A stretch of DNA of 64,000 bases from Lolliginicoccus suaedae (GTDB lineage Bacteria; Actinomycetota; Actinomycetes; Mycobacteriales; Mycobacteriaceae). The position numbers and the translations under genes were made by a program. Each line of letters opens with the position of its first letter. Positions within the stretch are counted from its first letter, which is position 1. Location: NCBI RefSeq assembly GCF_008312885.1, contig NZ_VSSO01000003.1, forward strand, positions 513,080 through 577,079. The letters are read 5' to 3'. The notes under the pieces are model-generated. The model was not told the DNA's origin. It made no database searches and was given only the letters and a program-made list of their open reading frames with translations. Of the stretch, positions 16,520 through 27,788 are shown one piece after another.

Positions 16520-19047
16520 CACTTCACCCCTGCGGTTGTGGTGGCGGGCATTCCGGGCATTCCGAGGCCGACGGGAACCTTGCGCCCGTCGCTCTCGGTG
16601 AACTGGACGGTCGGGTCGGCCTCGTCCGGCGCGTTGACGAACGACACGAAGCGGGACAGCTTCTCGGGATCCTCGAGGACCCCGGCCCATTCGTCCTTGT
16701 AGCCGACGACGTGCTTGGCCATCGCGGCCTCCAGCTCATCGGCGAGCCCGAGGCTGTCCTCGCACACGACCTGGCGCACATAGTCGATGCCGCCGTCGAG
16801 GGATTCCTGCCAGGGTGCGGTGCGCTGCAAGCGGTCAGCGGTGCGGATGTAGAACATCAGGTAGCGGTCGATGTACTTGATGAGCGTCTCGTCATCGAGG
16901 TCGGAGGCGAGCAGCACCGCATGCTTGGGGGTCTGGCCACCGTTGCCGCCGACGTAGAGGTTCCAGCCACGCTCGGTGGCGATGACGCCGACGTCCTTGC
17001 CCCGGGCCTCGGCGCACTCGCGGGCGCACCCGGAGACGGCGAGCTTGAGCTTGTGCGGGGAGCGCAGTCCGCGATAGCGCTTCTCGAGGTCAACGGCCAT
17101 CTTGACGGAGTCCTGCTGCCCGTAGCGGCACCAGGAGGACCCGACGCAGCTCTTGACGGTGCGCAGGGACTTGCCGTAGGCGTGGCCGGATTCCATGCCG
17201 GCGTCGACGAGCCGCTGCCAGATCTGCGGCAGCTGCTCGACGCGGGCACCGAACATGTCGATGCGCTGGCCGCCGGTGACCTTGACGTAGAGGTCGAACT
17301 CCTTGGAGATCTGGCCGATCACGATGAGCTGATCGGGGGTGACCTCGCCGCCGGGCATGCGCGGCACCACGGAGTAGGTGCCATTCTTCTGCAGGTTGGC
17401 GAGGAAGTGGTCGTTGGTGTCCTGCAGCGTTGCCTGCTCCCCATCGAGGATGTGCTCGCTGGAGGTCGAGGCGAGGATCGAGGCGACGGTGGGCTTGCAG
17501 ATGTCGCAGCCCTTGCCGGTGCCGTGCTTGGCGATCAGCTCGGAGAACGTGCGGATCCCGGTCATCTGGACGATCTGGAAGAGCTCCTGGCGCGAGTGGT
17601 TGAAGTGCTCGCACAGCGCCTTGGACATCTCGACGCCCGAGTCGGCGAGGAGCTTCTTGACCAGCGGGAGGCAGCCGCCGCAGGATGCGCCAGCCTTGGT
17701 GCAGGACTTCACCGAGGCGACGTCGCACGCACCGTTGTCGATGGCCCCGCAGATATCGCCCTTGGTGACGGCGTTGCAGGAGCAGATCTGGGCGTCGTCG
17801 GGCAGCGCGGCGGTACCGATCTCGGCCGATCCACCCCCGGCGGGGGCGATGAGCGAGGCGGGGTCGCCGGGCAGCTCGCGGCCCACCATGGGTCGCAGGG
17901 TGGCGTACGCGCTGGCGTCGCCGACGAGGATCCCGCCGAGGAGGGTCTTCGCGTCGTCGGAGAGGACGATCTTCGCGTAGGTGCCGGCCGCGGGGTTGCT
18001 GAGGACGACCTCGAGCGCGCCCGGGGTGGTGGCGAAGGCATCGCCGAAGCTCGCGACATCGACGCCGAGCAGCTTGAGCTTGGTGGACAGGTCCGCGCCG
18101 GGGAACTCGGCGGTGCCGCCGAGCAGCCGGTCGGCGACCACCTCGGCGGTGGCGTAGCCGGGCCCGACGAGGCCGTAGCAACGGCCCTCGATCGCGGCCA
18201 CCTCGCCGATGGCGAAGACATTGTCATCGGAGGTGCGGCAGGAAAGGTCGGTGATGATGCCACCGCGCTCGCCGACCTCGATGCCGGAGGTGCGGGCGAG
18301 CTCGTCGCGGGGCCGCACGCCAGCGGAGAACACGAGCAGGGATGCGTCGATGACCGAGCCATCGGAGAGCTCGACGGCGAGGGTGCCGTCCTGCTGCTCG
18401 ATGATCGCAGCGGTGGAGACACCGGTGTGGATGGTCAGTCCGAGGTCGGTGACGAGGCTCTTGAGCTGGGCGCCGCCGCCCTCGTCGACCTGCAGGGGCA
18501 TGAGCCGGGGCGCGAGCTCCACAACGTGAGGGGTCAGCCCCATGAGCTTGAGTGCGTTGGCCGCCTCGAGGCCGAGGAGCCCGCCTCCGACGACGACACC
18601 GACAGCACCGGCGGGCGAGGCTTCCGCCGCGGCGCGGATCTTGTCGAGGTCCTCGAGGGTGCGGTACACGAAGCAGCGCTCGGCGTCCTTGCCCGGAACC
18701 GGCGGCACGAACGCGTACGAACCCGTGGCGAGGACGAGCTTGTCATAGTTGATGACATCGCCACCGGTGGTGGTGACGGTGCGGGCATCCGGATCGATGA
18801 CCTCGCCGCGCTCGCCCAGGCGGACCTCGACATGCGTGTCACCGGGGTAGTCATTGCCGCTGAGAGCGAGCTCCTTGTGGTCCCACGTGCTGACATAGGA
18901 CGAGAGGGCTACTCGGTCGTAGGCTGCCACGGGCTCCTCGCAGAGGACCGTGATCTTCCACTCGCCCTGCTCATCGCGTGCCCGGAGCGCTTCGATGAAT
19001 CGGTGGCCGACCATTCCGTGGCCGACGACAACGATTTTCTTCTGCAT
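16519..19047 (-). CDS. nirB: Nitrite reductase (NADH) large subunit NirB
   Basis: Large subunit (842 residues) of the cytoplasmic assimilatory nitrite reductase. In order: FAD domain (VVVGHGMVGHRFIEAL), NAD domain (VGVVVGGGLLGLEAAN), BFD-like [2Fe-2S] domain (ICSCNAVTKGDI ... CTKAGASCGGC), then the nitrite/sulfite reductase ferredoxin-like and siroheme/[4Fe-4S] domains with ligand motifs CVGSSWC and SGCARECAEA. ATG at 19047 has AAGGAG seven bases upstream and overlaps the previous stop; an ATG one codon earlier is also possible. It is the fourth gene of a right-to-left nitrate assimilation operon. Confidence 0.95.
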   Translation of the reverse strand: MQKKIVVVGHGMVGHRFIEALRARDEQGEWKITVLCEEPVAAYDRVALSSYVSTWDHKELALSGNDYPGDTHVEVRLGERGEVIDPDARTVTTTGGDVINYDKLVLATGSYAFVPPVPGKDAERCFVYRTLEDLDKIRAAAEASPAGAVGVVVGGGLLGLEAANALKLMGLTPHVVELAPRLMPLQVDEGGGAQLKSLVTDLGLTIHTGVSTAAIIEQQDGTLAVELSDGSVIDASLLVFSAGVRPRDELARTSGIEVGERGGIITDLSCRTSDDNVFAIGEVAAIEGRCYGLVGPGYATAEVVADRLLGGTAEFPGADLSTKLKLLGVDVASFGDAFATTPGALEVVLSNPAAGTYAKIVLSDDAKTLLGGILVGDASAYATLRPMVGRELPGDPASLIAPAGGGSAEIGTAALPDDAQICSCNAVTKGDICGAIDNGACDVASVKSCTKAGASCGGCLPLVKKLLADSGVEMSKALCEHFNHSRQELFQIVQMTGIRTFSELIAKHGTGKGCDICKPTVASILASTSSEHILDGEQATLQDTNDHFLANLQKNGTYSVVPRMPGGEVTPDQLIVIGQISKEFDLYVKVTGGQRIDMFGARVEQLPQIWQRLVDAGMESGHAYGKSLRTVKSCVGSSWCRYGQQDSVKMAVDLEKRYRGLRSPHKLKLAVSGCARECAEARGKDVGVIATERGWNLYVGGNGGQTPKHAVLLASDLDDETLIKYIDRYLMFYIRTADRLQRTAPWQESLDGGIDYVRQVVCEDSLGLADELEAAMAKHVVGYKDEWAGVLEDPEKLSRFVSFVNAPDEADPTVQFTESDGRKVPVGLGMPGMPATTTAGVK

Positions 19048-20587
19048 CATGCCGCTCCTTCTTCGTGCTGATGTTCCAAAGGTATGGACGCTTCGTTGCG
19101 TGCGTGTTTCGCGTCCGGGTCGCCCTTTTTAAGCCATCCGCACAGGCCGTCGACCGCGCTGGTGCAGCCCCCGCACCCGGTGGTGGCGCGCGTCACCGAC
19201 GCCACGGCCCTGGTATCGCGGGCACCCTCGCGGAAGGCAGCGGTGATCTGGGACTTGGTGACGGAATTGCACTTGCACACCACCGCCGAGCCCGGCATGT
19301 TCGCCGGGCTAGCTGCCTCCGCTATTCCCGCGGCACCACGACCGAGCAGCAGGGCCATCCGGTCCGCCGGAACGGCCATCCCGGTGTCGAAGTACTGGGC
19401 GAGCATGCCGGTGACCTCGGGATTTCCCAGCAGGACGGCCCCCACCAACCGCTCATCGCGCACGATCACTTTCGCGTAGCGCCCGCGCACCGGGTCCGCC
19501 AGCGCCAGCACCTCCGCCTCGCGATCGTGCAGATCGGTGTAGACCTCCCCCATCGATGCGAGGTCGATGCCATGGGCCTTGAGCCGGGTGGTCTGCGATG
19601 TGCCCTGGTAGCTGCTCGTGGCGTTGGTCCCGGTGAGGTGATCGGCCACGACCGCGGCATGCTCCCAGGCGGGCTGCACGAGCCCATAGACCATGCCGCG
19701 ATGCTCAGCGCACTCGCCGATGGCACGGATGCGCTCATCGGAGGTGCGGAGCTGGTCATCAACGATCACGCCGCGGTCGATATCGAGGCCGCACTGCTCG
19801 GCGAGCTCGGTGCAGGGCCGGATGCCCGCGGAGAGCACCACGAGATCGGTGGCGAGCTCCGTGCCGTCCTCCAGGAGCAGGCCCGTCAGGGTGCCGTCCT
19901 CGTCATGGATGAGCGATCGGGCGCGCTGGCCGAGCACGAGGCGCATGCCCATGTCCTCGAGGACGCGCGCGAGCACAGCACCACCGTCACCGTCGAGCTG
20001 TCGCTCCATCGGGTGGCTCGCCGGGTGCACCACCGTGACCTCCGCGCCGCGGCCCAGCGCGCCGCGCGCGGCCTCGAGGCCAAGCAGTCCGCCACCGAGC
20101 ACCGTGATGCGCGCCCCTGGCGTCGTCGCAGCGAGGATGGCGTCGCAGTCCTCGACGGTGCGGAATGCCCGCACCCCGCGCGCGAGGGCACCGTCACTGG
20201 TACGGATGCCCTCCATCGGCGGGACGAATGACCGGCTTCCGGTGGCGAGCACGAGGTCGTCGTACTCCACGATGGAGCCGTCGTTGAGGTACACGCGCCG
20301 GGCGTCGCGATCGATCTTCTCCGCGAGCACTCCGGTCCGGACGGTGATGGCGTTGCGCTCGTACCAGCTGTCGGGCTTGAGGCGGGTCTCCCGCGCGGTG
20401 AGTCCACCGGCGAGGACGGTGGAGAGCAGGATGCGGTTGTAGGCGGGGCACGGCTCGTCACCGATGACGGTGATGGTGAGCTGGCGCGGGTCGGGCTGGC
20501 GCTGGCGCAGCTCCTCGGCCATGCGGGCACCGGCCATGCCGTTGCCGACGATGACGATGTCGCGCTCGCCGGTAGCGTGCTGGCTGA

Positions 20588-20591
<4 letters not shown>
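19047..20591 (-). CDS. NasB/NasC-type FAD-dependent reductase with BFD [2Fe-2S] domain
   Basis: A 514-residue flavoprotein resembling the N-terminal half of NirB: FAD motif IVIVGNGMAGARMAEEL, YDDLVLATGSRSFVPP, NAD motif ITVLGGGLLGLEAARGA, and a C-terminal BFD-type domain with CKCNSVTKSQI and TTGCGGC. It lacks siroheme domains. Placed between nasA and nirB with 1-4-base overlaps, it most likely passes electrons from NAD(P)H to the assimilatory nitrate reductase. It could equally be called a NirB-like partial paralogue. Confidence 0.85.
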
Positions 20592-22732
<2,141 letters not shown>

Positions 22733-22755
22733 CGCAGCGAATACCTCCAAATGCC

Positions 22756-22789
22756 GCTGCCAGCACCGCGCTTCGGCGATGCTGGCAGC
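22756..22789. terminator. Intercistronic hairpin between narK and nasA
   Basis: Ten-base arms GCTGCCAGCA and TGCTGGCAGC enclose 14 bases in the 75-base gap between the end of narK and the start of nasA. It has no U-tract and both genes should be coexpressed, so partial termination, attenuation or an mRNA-processing role are as likely as full termination. Confidence 0.5.
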
Positions 22790-22807
22790 AAGCGGATCAG
22801 GCGGGAC

Positions 22808-24217
22808 CTACACGTTCGCGTAGGCCAGGTTGGGGACGCGCTCGATAGCGAAGCTCGAGCGAAGGTAGAACCACCAGGTGACCAGCCCGCACACCAGGTA
22901 GAAGCCGGTGATGACGATCAGCGCGGGCGCAAGGGTGCCAGCGATCGCCACCGACTGCTTGAAGGTGAGGTTGACGAGCACGCCACCGAAGGCACCAGCA
23001 GCACCGATCACGCCGACCGCGGCGGCCGCGCGGCGCTTGGAGCGCTTGAGCTCCTCGGTGAGGTCGCCACCGAGCTCAGCGACCTGTGCCCGGGTCTGGG
23101 CCGAGAAGATGAGCGGGATCATCCGGTAGGCGGAGCCGTTGCTGACGCCGGAGAGGATGAACAGGGCCACGAACGCGGCGAAGAACAGCCAGAAGTTGGC
23201 GATGCTGACCGCGAGGAGAGCCGTCAGGGTGCCGATCGCCATGCCGCCGAAGGAGAGCAGCGTGATCTTCGCCCCGCCAACGCGGTCAGCGAGCCAGCCG
23301 CCGAAGGGACGGCTGACCGAGCCGATGAGCGCGCCGAGGAAGGCCATGCGCACCCAGCCACCGAAGCCGAGGTCCATGAACTCCAGCTTGATCAGCGTCG
23401 GGAACGCGAAGGAGTAGCCGATGAACGAGCCGAAGGTGCCGATGTAGAGGAACGCCATGATCCAGGTCTGGCGGTTCTGCAGGGCGAGCTTGTAGGAGTC
23501 CTTGTCCGGCTTCGCGGAGGTGAGGCTGTTCATGAAGAAGAACGAGCCGATCGCGCCGACGATGATGAACGGCATCCAGATCAGGGCGGCCCAGATCAGG
23601 TCGATGCCAGTGCCGAGGCTGATGACGAACGGCACGAGCAGCTGCGAGACCGCGACACCGATGTTGCCGCCGGCGGCGTTGATGCCCAGCGCGAGGCCCT
23701 TCTTCTTCTCCGGGAAGAAGAAGGAGATGTTGGCCATCGAGGAGGAGAAGTTACCGCCACCGAGGCCCATGAGCGCAGCGGTGAGCAGGAAGAACCAGTA
23801 CGGGGCGCCGGTGGTGACGGCGTAGGCCAGCATGCTGGTGGGGATGAGCAGGGCGCCGGCGGAGAAGGTGGTGAAGGCCCGGCCGCCGAACTTGGGGATC
23901 GCGAAGGTGTAGGGCACGCGCAGCGCGGCACCGACGAGGTTCGGCACGATCAGCAGCCAGAAGATCTGGCTCGCGCTGAACGCGATGCCCACCTGGTCGA
24001 GGTAGACGACCACGATGCTCATGAGCACCCACACGTTGAACCCGAGGTGCTCGGCGAACACGGAGAACCACAGGTTGCGGTTGGCGGTCTTCTTGCCGGT
24101 CTTCTCCCAGAACGTCTCGTCCTCGGGCTCCCAGTGATCGATCCACTGGCCACCCTTGATGCTTGCGCTCGATGGCGCGCTCTCGCCCGGAGTGGGCTTC
24201 TCGCTCACTAGAGTCAT
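22808..24217 (-). CDS. narK: Nitrate/nitrite transporter NarK
   Basis: Major facilitator of the nitrate/nitrite porter family (469 residues, about 12 membrane helices) in the plasma membrane. The family signature GLGGGNFSSSMANISFFFPE is present, and the second Gly-rich signature appears as GAAGAFGGVLVNL. An acidic soluble N-terminus of about 50 residues (WIDHWEPEDETFWEKTGKK) is typical of actinobacterial NarK. A charged loop (LGGDLTEELKRSKRR) precedes the last helices. A GGAAAGGGA stands before the ATG. First gene of the nitrate assimilation operon. Confidence 0.93.
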   Translation of the reverse strand: MTLVSEKPTPGESAPSSASIKGGQWIDHWEPEDETFWEKTGKKTANRNLWFSVFAEHLGFNVWVLMSIVVVYLDQVGIAFSASQIFWLLIVPNLVGAALRVPYTFAIPKFGGRAFTTFSAGALLIPTSMLAYAVTTGAPYWFFLLTAALMGLGGGNFSSSMANISFFFPEKKKGLALGINAAGGNIGVAVSQLLVPFVISLGTGIDLIWAALIWMPFIIVGAIGSFFFMNSLTSAKPDKDSYKLALQNRQTWIMAFLYIGTFGSFIGYSFAFPTLIKLEFMDLGFGGWVRMAFLGALIGSVSRPFGGWLADRVGGAKITLLSFGGMAIGTLTALLAVSIANFWLFFAAFVALFILSGVSNGSAYRMIPLIFSAQTRAQVAELGGDLTEELKRSKRRAAAAVGVIGAAGAFGGVLVNLTFKQSVAIAGTLAPALIVITGFYLVCGLVTWWFYLRSSFAIERVPNLAYANV

Positions 24218-24471
24218 CGCTGGATCCCTTTCCTAGGCCTCGTTGACCCCGTCCGGCGTGGTGGCCGGGCGGTTCGACGACGAAGGTGTTGTGTCGCCAG
24301 CCGGAGCGCGGGATAGCGCTGCTGCTGGACCGTGGATCTCACGCTAGGGACGAGGTGTTGCCTCGGTGCTGCGTGCGATGACCTCACCGTCAAGATCTCC
24401 TCACCTGGACAAATAGTGCACGGTGAGCGTTAATCCGGTGTTTCGTGGACGTATCGGGAAGGCAAGATCCG
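24218..24471. promoter_or_regulatory. narK leader and promoter region with possible GlnR half-sites
   Basis: A 254-base non-coding stretch upstream of narK. At 24429-24444 it contains GTTAA-N6-GTTTC; on the minus strand this reads GAAAC-N6-TTAAC, the spacing and half-site type of the actinobacterial nitrogen regulator GlnR. No clear -35/-10 pair is visible. No gene is seen here. Confidence 0.35.
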
Positions 24472-25794
24472 CTAGTTCCAGGTGTCCTCGATCACACGCG
24501 GCTTGCACGCGTGGAAGGCTCCAGTGATCAGCGTCACCATCGCGACGGCGAGCAGCGCCAGGGCGAGAGTCCAGCCACCGGTCGCATCGTGGAGCAACCC
24601 CACGAGGAGCGGGCCACCGCAGGCAAGCAGGTAGCCGACCCCTTGCGTGAAGCCCGACAAGGAACCTGCCGCGTGCGCGCTGCGGGTGCGCAGGTTGATC
24701 AGCGTCAGCGCCATCGGGAACGTCGACGGCCCGAGCCCGAGCAGGATCGCCCACGCGAGCGGATAAGCAGCGGGAGCGATCGCCAACCCGGCCATGCCGA
24801 TCGCGAGAGACGTCATGCTAGCCAGCGCGAGCGGGAACGGGTTGGTCATGCGCGTGGTGATCGCGGGCACCAGCATGATCGCGAGTAGGCCCGAGAAGAT
24901 GAACACCCCGAGGTAGGCGCCCGCGTCGACCCGGTCGACGCCAGCGTCGGTGAGCATGGTGGGCAGCCAGGTGAGGAAGCTGTAGGTGATCAGCGAGGTC
25001 ATGCCGAACATCACGGCGAGGCCCCACCCCACCGGTGAGCGCCAGGGCCGGCCCGTGGGCGGCATAGCGATCAACGTGTGGCTAGCATCCTCGGCCGTGC
25101 CTGATGCGGCGGGGGATGCGTTGCACTTGGATGCGTTGCTATTGAAGGCGTTGCGCAGCCCGATCCAGGGCAGGACTGCTGCGGCCGCAACGAACGCCCA
25201 GATGGCGAGCGAGGCCCTCCAGCCGTGCTGGTCCGCCACCGGGATCGCCACGACCGCGGGCACGACGGTGCCGAGCTGCACGAAGGTGATGTAGAGCGTG
25301 GAGATCAGGGCGAGCCGGTCGGAGAAGTATCGCTTGACCAGTGGTGGCAGCACGATGTTGCCGATGCCCATGCCGTAGAGCGCGAGCATCGTGGCGGCGA
25401 GCATCGGAGCGGGCGAGCCCATGAGCGGGCGCAGCGCCAGCCCGGCAGTAGTGAGAACGACCGACAGCAGCGCGACACGCTCGAGCTCGATGCGCGCCAT
25501 GATGCGGGGTGTGGTGATCCCGGCGATGGCGAACATCGCTGGCGCGGACATGCCGAAGACTCCCGCCATGACCGACCCAAACCCGATATCGGTACCGATC
25601 TCGGCGATCAGCGGGGTGAAGGAGGTGACGGCGAGGCGCAGGGTGAACGCGGCGAGGACGATGCCGATAAGCACGAGCGCGCGCCCGCGCCAGGGGCGCC
25701 AGCCCGCCCGCGGGGACGGCTGGGACGGAGCGGCCGATCGGGGCACGGTGGCGTGCTCGGCGTCGACGGCCTGCGATGGGAGATAGGGGGGCAT
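24472..25794 (-). CDS. CynX/NimT-family MFS transporter
   Basis: A 440-residue major facilitator with about 12 membrane helices after a Pro/Arg-rich N-terminus. LVLIGIVLAAFTLRLAVTSFTPL at the start, here shortened to the key pieces LRLAVTSFTPLI and MSAPAMFAIAG, and the conserved LGLGPSTFPMALTLINLRTR in the second half, resemble the CynX/NimT (cyanate/2-nitroimidazole transporter) group. The substrate is unknown. Its start lies 183 bases from a divergent GntR-type regulator with a palindrome in between, so it is probably that regulator's target. AGGTGA stands nine bases before the ATG. Confidence 0.85.
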   Translation of the reverse strand: MPPYLPSQAVDAEHATVPRSAAPSQPSPRAGWRPWRGRALVLIGIVLAAFTLRLAVTSFTPLIAEIGTDIGFGSVMAGVFGMSAPAMFAIAGITTPRIMARIELERVALLSVVLTTAGLALRPLMGSPAPMLAATMLALYGMGIGNIVLPPLVKRYFSDRLALISTLYITFVQLGTVVPAVVAIPVADQHGWRASLAIWAFVAAAAVLPWIGLRNAFNSNASKCNASPAASGTAEDASHTLIAMPPTGRPWRSPVGWGLAVMFGMTSLITYSFLTWLPTMLTDAGVDRVDAGAYLGVFIFSGLLAIMLVPAITTRMTNPFPLALASMTSLAIGMAGLAIAPAAYPLAWAILLGLGPSTFPMALTLINLRTRSAHAAGSLSGFTQGVGYLLACGGPLLVGLLHDATGGWTLALALLAVAMVTLITGAFHACKPRVIEDTWN

Positions 25795-25828
25795 GGGGGC
25801 TTGTCACCTCGCTCTCGACAATTCATCG

Positions 25829-25843
25829 AATCATAGGATGATT
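25829..25843. promoter_or_regulatory. Operator-like palindrome between the MFS and GntR genes
   Basis: Perfect inverted repeat AATCAT-AGG-ATGATT in an AT-rich patch within otherwise GC-rich sequence. It lies 35 bases before the MFS start and about 134 bases before the GntR start, where a GntR repressor would be expected to bind both promoters. Confidence 0.55.
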
Positions 25844-25976
25844 TATTGGCGAGGGGCAACAGTATTGTTGGTCACGCCCCGCTTATGCGATTCGTCCCGT
25901 CCCCCAGCCCCTAGGGTCGAGTCCCCAGCCCCCCGGCACAGCGCTCACGCCCCAGCAACACAACGAAGGAGCACAC

Positions 25977-26657
25977 ATGGTGCGGCCCGTGCAACGCAAC
26001 AGCCTCATCGCGCAAGTCACCACCATGCTGCGCCACGAGATCACCAGCGGAAAATGGCCCGTGGGCACCCGCATCCCCACCGAGCCCGAGCTCACCGAGA
26101 TGACCGGCACCGGCCGCAACACCATCCGCGAGGCCGTGCAGGCCCTCGTCCACGCCGGGCTGCTCGAGCGCCGCCAGGGCTCCGGCACCTATGTACTGTC
26201 CGACTCCCCGGTCTCCGGCGCGCTCGCCACTCACCTCGCCGCCGCAGCTGACCGCGACGTGCTCGAGCTGCGCCAGGCCCTTGATGTCACCGCAGCGGCC
26301 CTTGCTGCCTGCCGCCGCACCCCTGACGACATCACCACGCTGCGCGACCTGCTCCAGCAACGCCGCGACCTCGCCGCCCAGGGCAACCACGAGGCATCCG
26401 TCCAGGCCGATATCGCCCTGCACCGCGCCATCGTCGCCGCCAGCCACAACGCCCTCTACGTCGAGTTCTACGACTCCCTGCTGCCCATCATCAGCACCAC
26501 CATCCACGCCCACGCCGACGCCCACCCCGGCGAGGCGCCCCATTACGACCCCGAGCACGAGCGACTCGTCCAGGCCATAATCGACGGCGACCCTGATCAG
26601 GCCAGTCGCGAGGCGCAGCAATTCCTCACCAGTCTCATCGACCAGCTCGAGGAGTAG
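25977..26657 (+). CDS. GntR-family transcriptional regulator, FadR subfamily
   Basis: A 226-residue repressor. An N-terminal winged helix (VTTMLRHEITSGKWPVGTRIP, given in pieces: LRHEITSGKWPVG and TGRNTIREAVQALVHAGLLERRQGSG as the recognition part) is followed by an all-helical FCD effector domain (LRQALDVTAAALA, ALHRAIVAASHNALYVEFYDSL, and EHERLVQAI with the metal-binding His pattern). GAAGGAG stands before the ATG at 25977. The effector is not identifiable; the FCD type commonly binds carboxylic acids. The divergent MFS gene is the obvious target. Confidence 0.9.
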   Translation: MVRPVQRNSLIAQVTTMLRHEITSGKWPVGTRIPTEPELTEMTGTGRNTIREAVQALVHAGLLERRQGSGTYVLSDSPVSGALATHLAAAADRDVLELRQALDVTAAALAACRRTPDDITTLRDLLQQRRDLAAQGNHEASVQADIALHRAIVAASHNALYVEFYDSLLPIISTTIHAHADAHPGEAPHYDPEHERLVQAIIDGDPDQASREAQQFLTSLIDQLEE

Positions 26658-26807
26658 GCGCCCGGTCGCCTGGACCGCCAGCGTCCGCCAAGGCAGCAAA
26701 TCCGCGACCGAGGCGTACGGCTGCTCGGAAGTGTTACCGAATAACCCCAGGCGCGGGGCGGGAGGGTGCACAAGCGCACACAACCGACCGCGGCCCAGCC
26801 GCAGTGG

Positions 26808-27686
26808 CTAGCGGCCCGTGGTGGCCTGCTCGCGGACGAGCTCGAGAATGCGCTCGGCGGTGCTCTCGAGAGCCACGAGCGCGGAGTCGGTGGAGCGCGG
26901 ATGCAAGGCGTGCACCGCGACGCGGAACATCAGGGCGCGCAGCAGCATCTGCGGCCACTCCTTCATGCCGTCCCACCGCTCGATGAGCCCGTCATCAGCG
27001 CCGCCCCAGGAGAGGGCGTCCACGACGACGACCCCGGCTGCCCAGGACATGGGCCGCCAGTACGGGCTGATGTCGGTGATGCCCGGCGCGGCGGTATCGG
27101 AGAACAGCACGGTGCCGAAAAGGTCGCCGTGCACGAGCTGGCCGGGCAGGTTGACCTCGCGGCGCTGCTCGCCGAGGTGCTTGAGCAGGTCGAGGCTGCG
27201 GTCCACGCCCGGCTTGGCCATGTCGAGCAGGCCGGTGCGGCGCGGATCACGCAGCGGCACGGGCTCCCACGCGGCACGGTCAGCCGCGACGAACACGTCG
27301 ATCTCGGAGAACGGCGCGACGGGCTGCTGCGTGAGGAACCGGGGCTTCTCCATGCGCGCGGTGGCGGCATGCAGGCGCACCGAGAGCGACACGACCTCGT
27401 CGTGGCGCGGCTCGGGCGAGCCTTCGAGGAAGGTCTCGGCCCGCCAGCCAGCGACGACGTAGCGGCCATCGGTGGCGCGGACGGGCTTGGCGACGCGGGC
27501 ACCGTCGACGAGCAGGGTCTCGCGGACCTTCGCCGACCAGGCGGCGCGGGCGTGGTCTCCGACGGGCGAGAGGACCACGTCGCCGAGCCGCCACCCACCG
27601 TCCCAGTCGTCTCCGAGAGACACTGGCTCGATCTCGCGCAGGCCAAAGGTGGCGCGCACATGTTCCGGGGGCGGGGCAGGACTCAC
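26808..27686 (-). CDS. TIGR02569-type conserved actinobacterial protein (kinase-like fold)
   Basis: A 292-residue protein of a family known from actinobacteria (Rv3205c type) with weak similarity to aminoglycoside/choline phosphotransferases. PGQLVHGDLFGTVLFSD corresponds to the catalytic-loop HGDxxxxN region, with the terminal Asn changed, and TDISPYWRPMSWAAGVVVVD to the DxD metal region. Function unknown; the changed catalytic loop argues against assuming kinase activity. GTG at 27686 is chosen because the upstream extension is low-complexity. It follows moeZ on the same strand. Confidence 0.75.
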   Translation of the reverse strand: MSPAPPPEHVRATFGLREIEPVSLGDDWDGGWRLGDVVLSPVGDHARAAWSAKVRETLLVDGARVAKPVRATDGRYVVAGWRAETFLEGSPEPRHDEVVSLSVRLHAATARMEKPRFLTQQPVAPFSEIDVFVAADRAAWEPVPLRDPRRTGLLDMAKPGVDRSLDLLKHLGEQRREVNLPGQLVHGDLFGTVLFSDTAAPGITDISPYWRPMSWAAGVVVVDALSWGGADDGLIERWDGMKEWPQMLLRALMFRVAVHALHPRSTDSALVALESTAERILELVREQATTGR

Positions 27687-27788
27687 GGTCGGTAACCTAC
27701 CTGCTCCCGGCCCCGCAGCGCTGCAGGCAGGCCGTGGCGTCGCCGAAAACCCTGGCGCGGGAAATCCCAGCACGGGGGCCAGCTGGGG

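Noticed and set aside
16711..19071. A 786-codon open frame on the plus strand opposite nirB
   Set aside because: nirB has complete domains and codon-position GC bias on the minus strand. Long antisense frames are common in DNA with very high third-position GC; the product is a low-complexity Gly/Ala/Val-rich string.
22751..24211. A 486-codon plus-strand frame opposite narK, rich in Glu, Asp and Arg
   Set aside because: It is the mirror of a membrane protein gene with clear NarK signatures; the acidic, repetitive product has no family resemblance.
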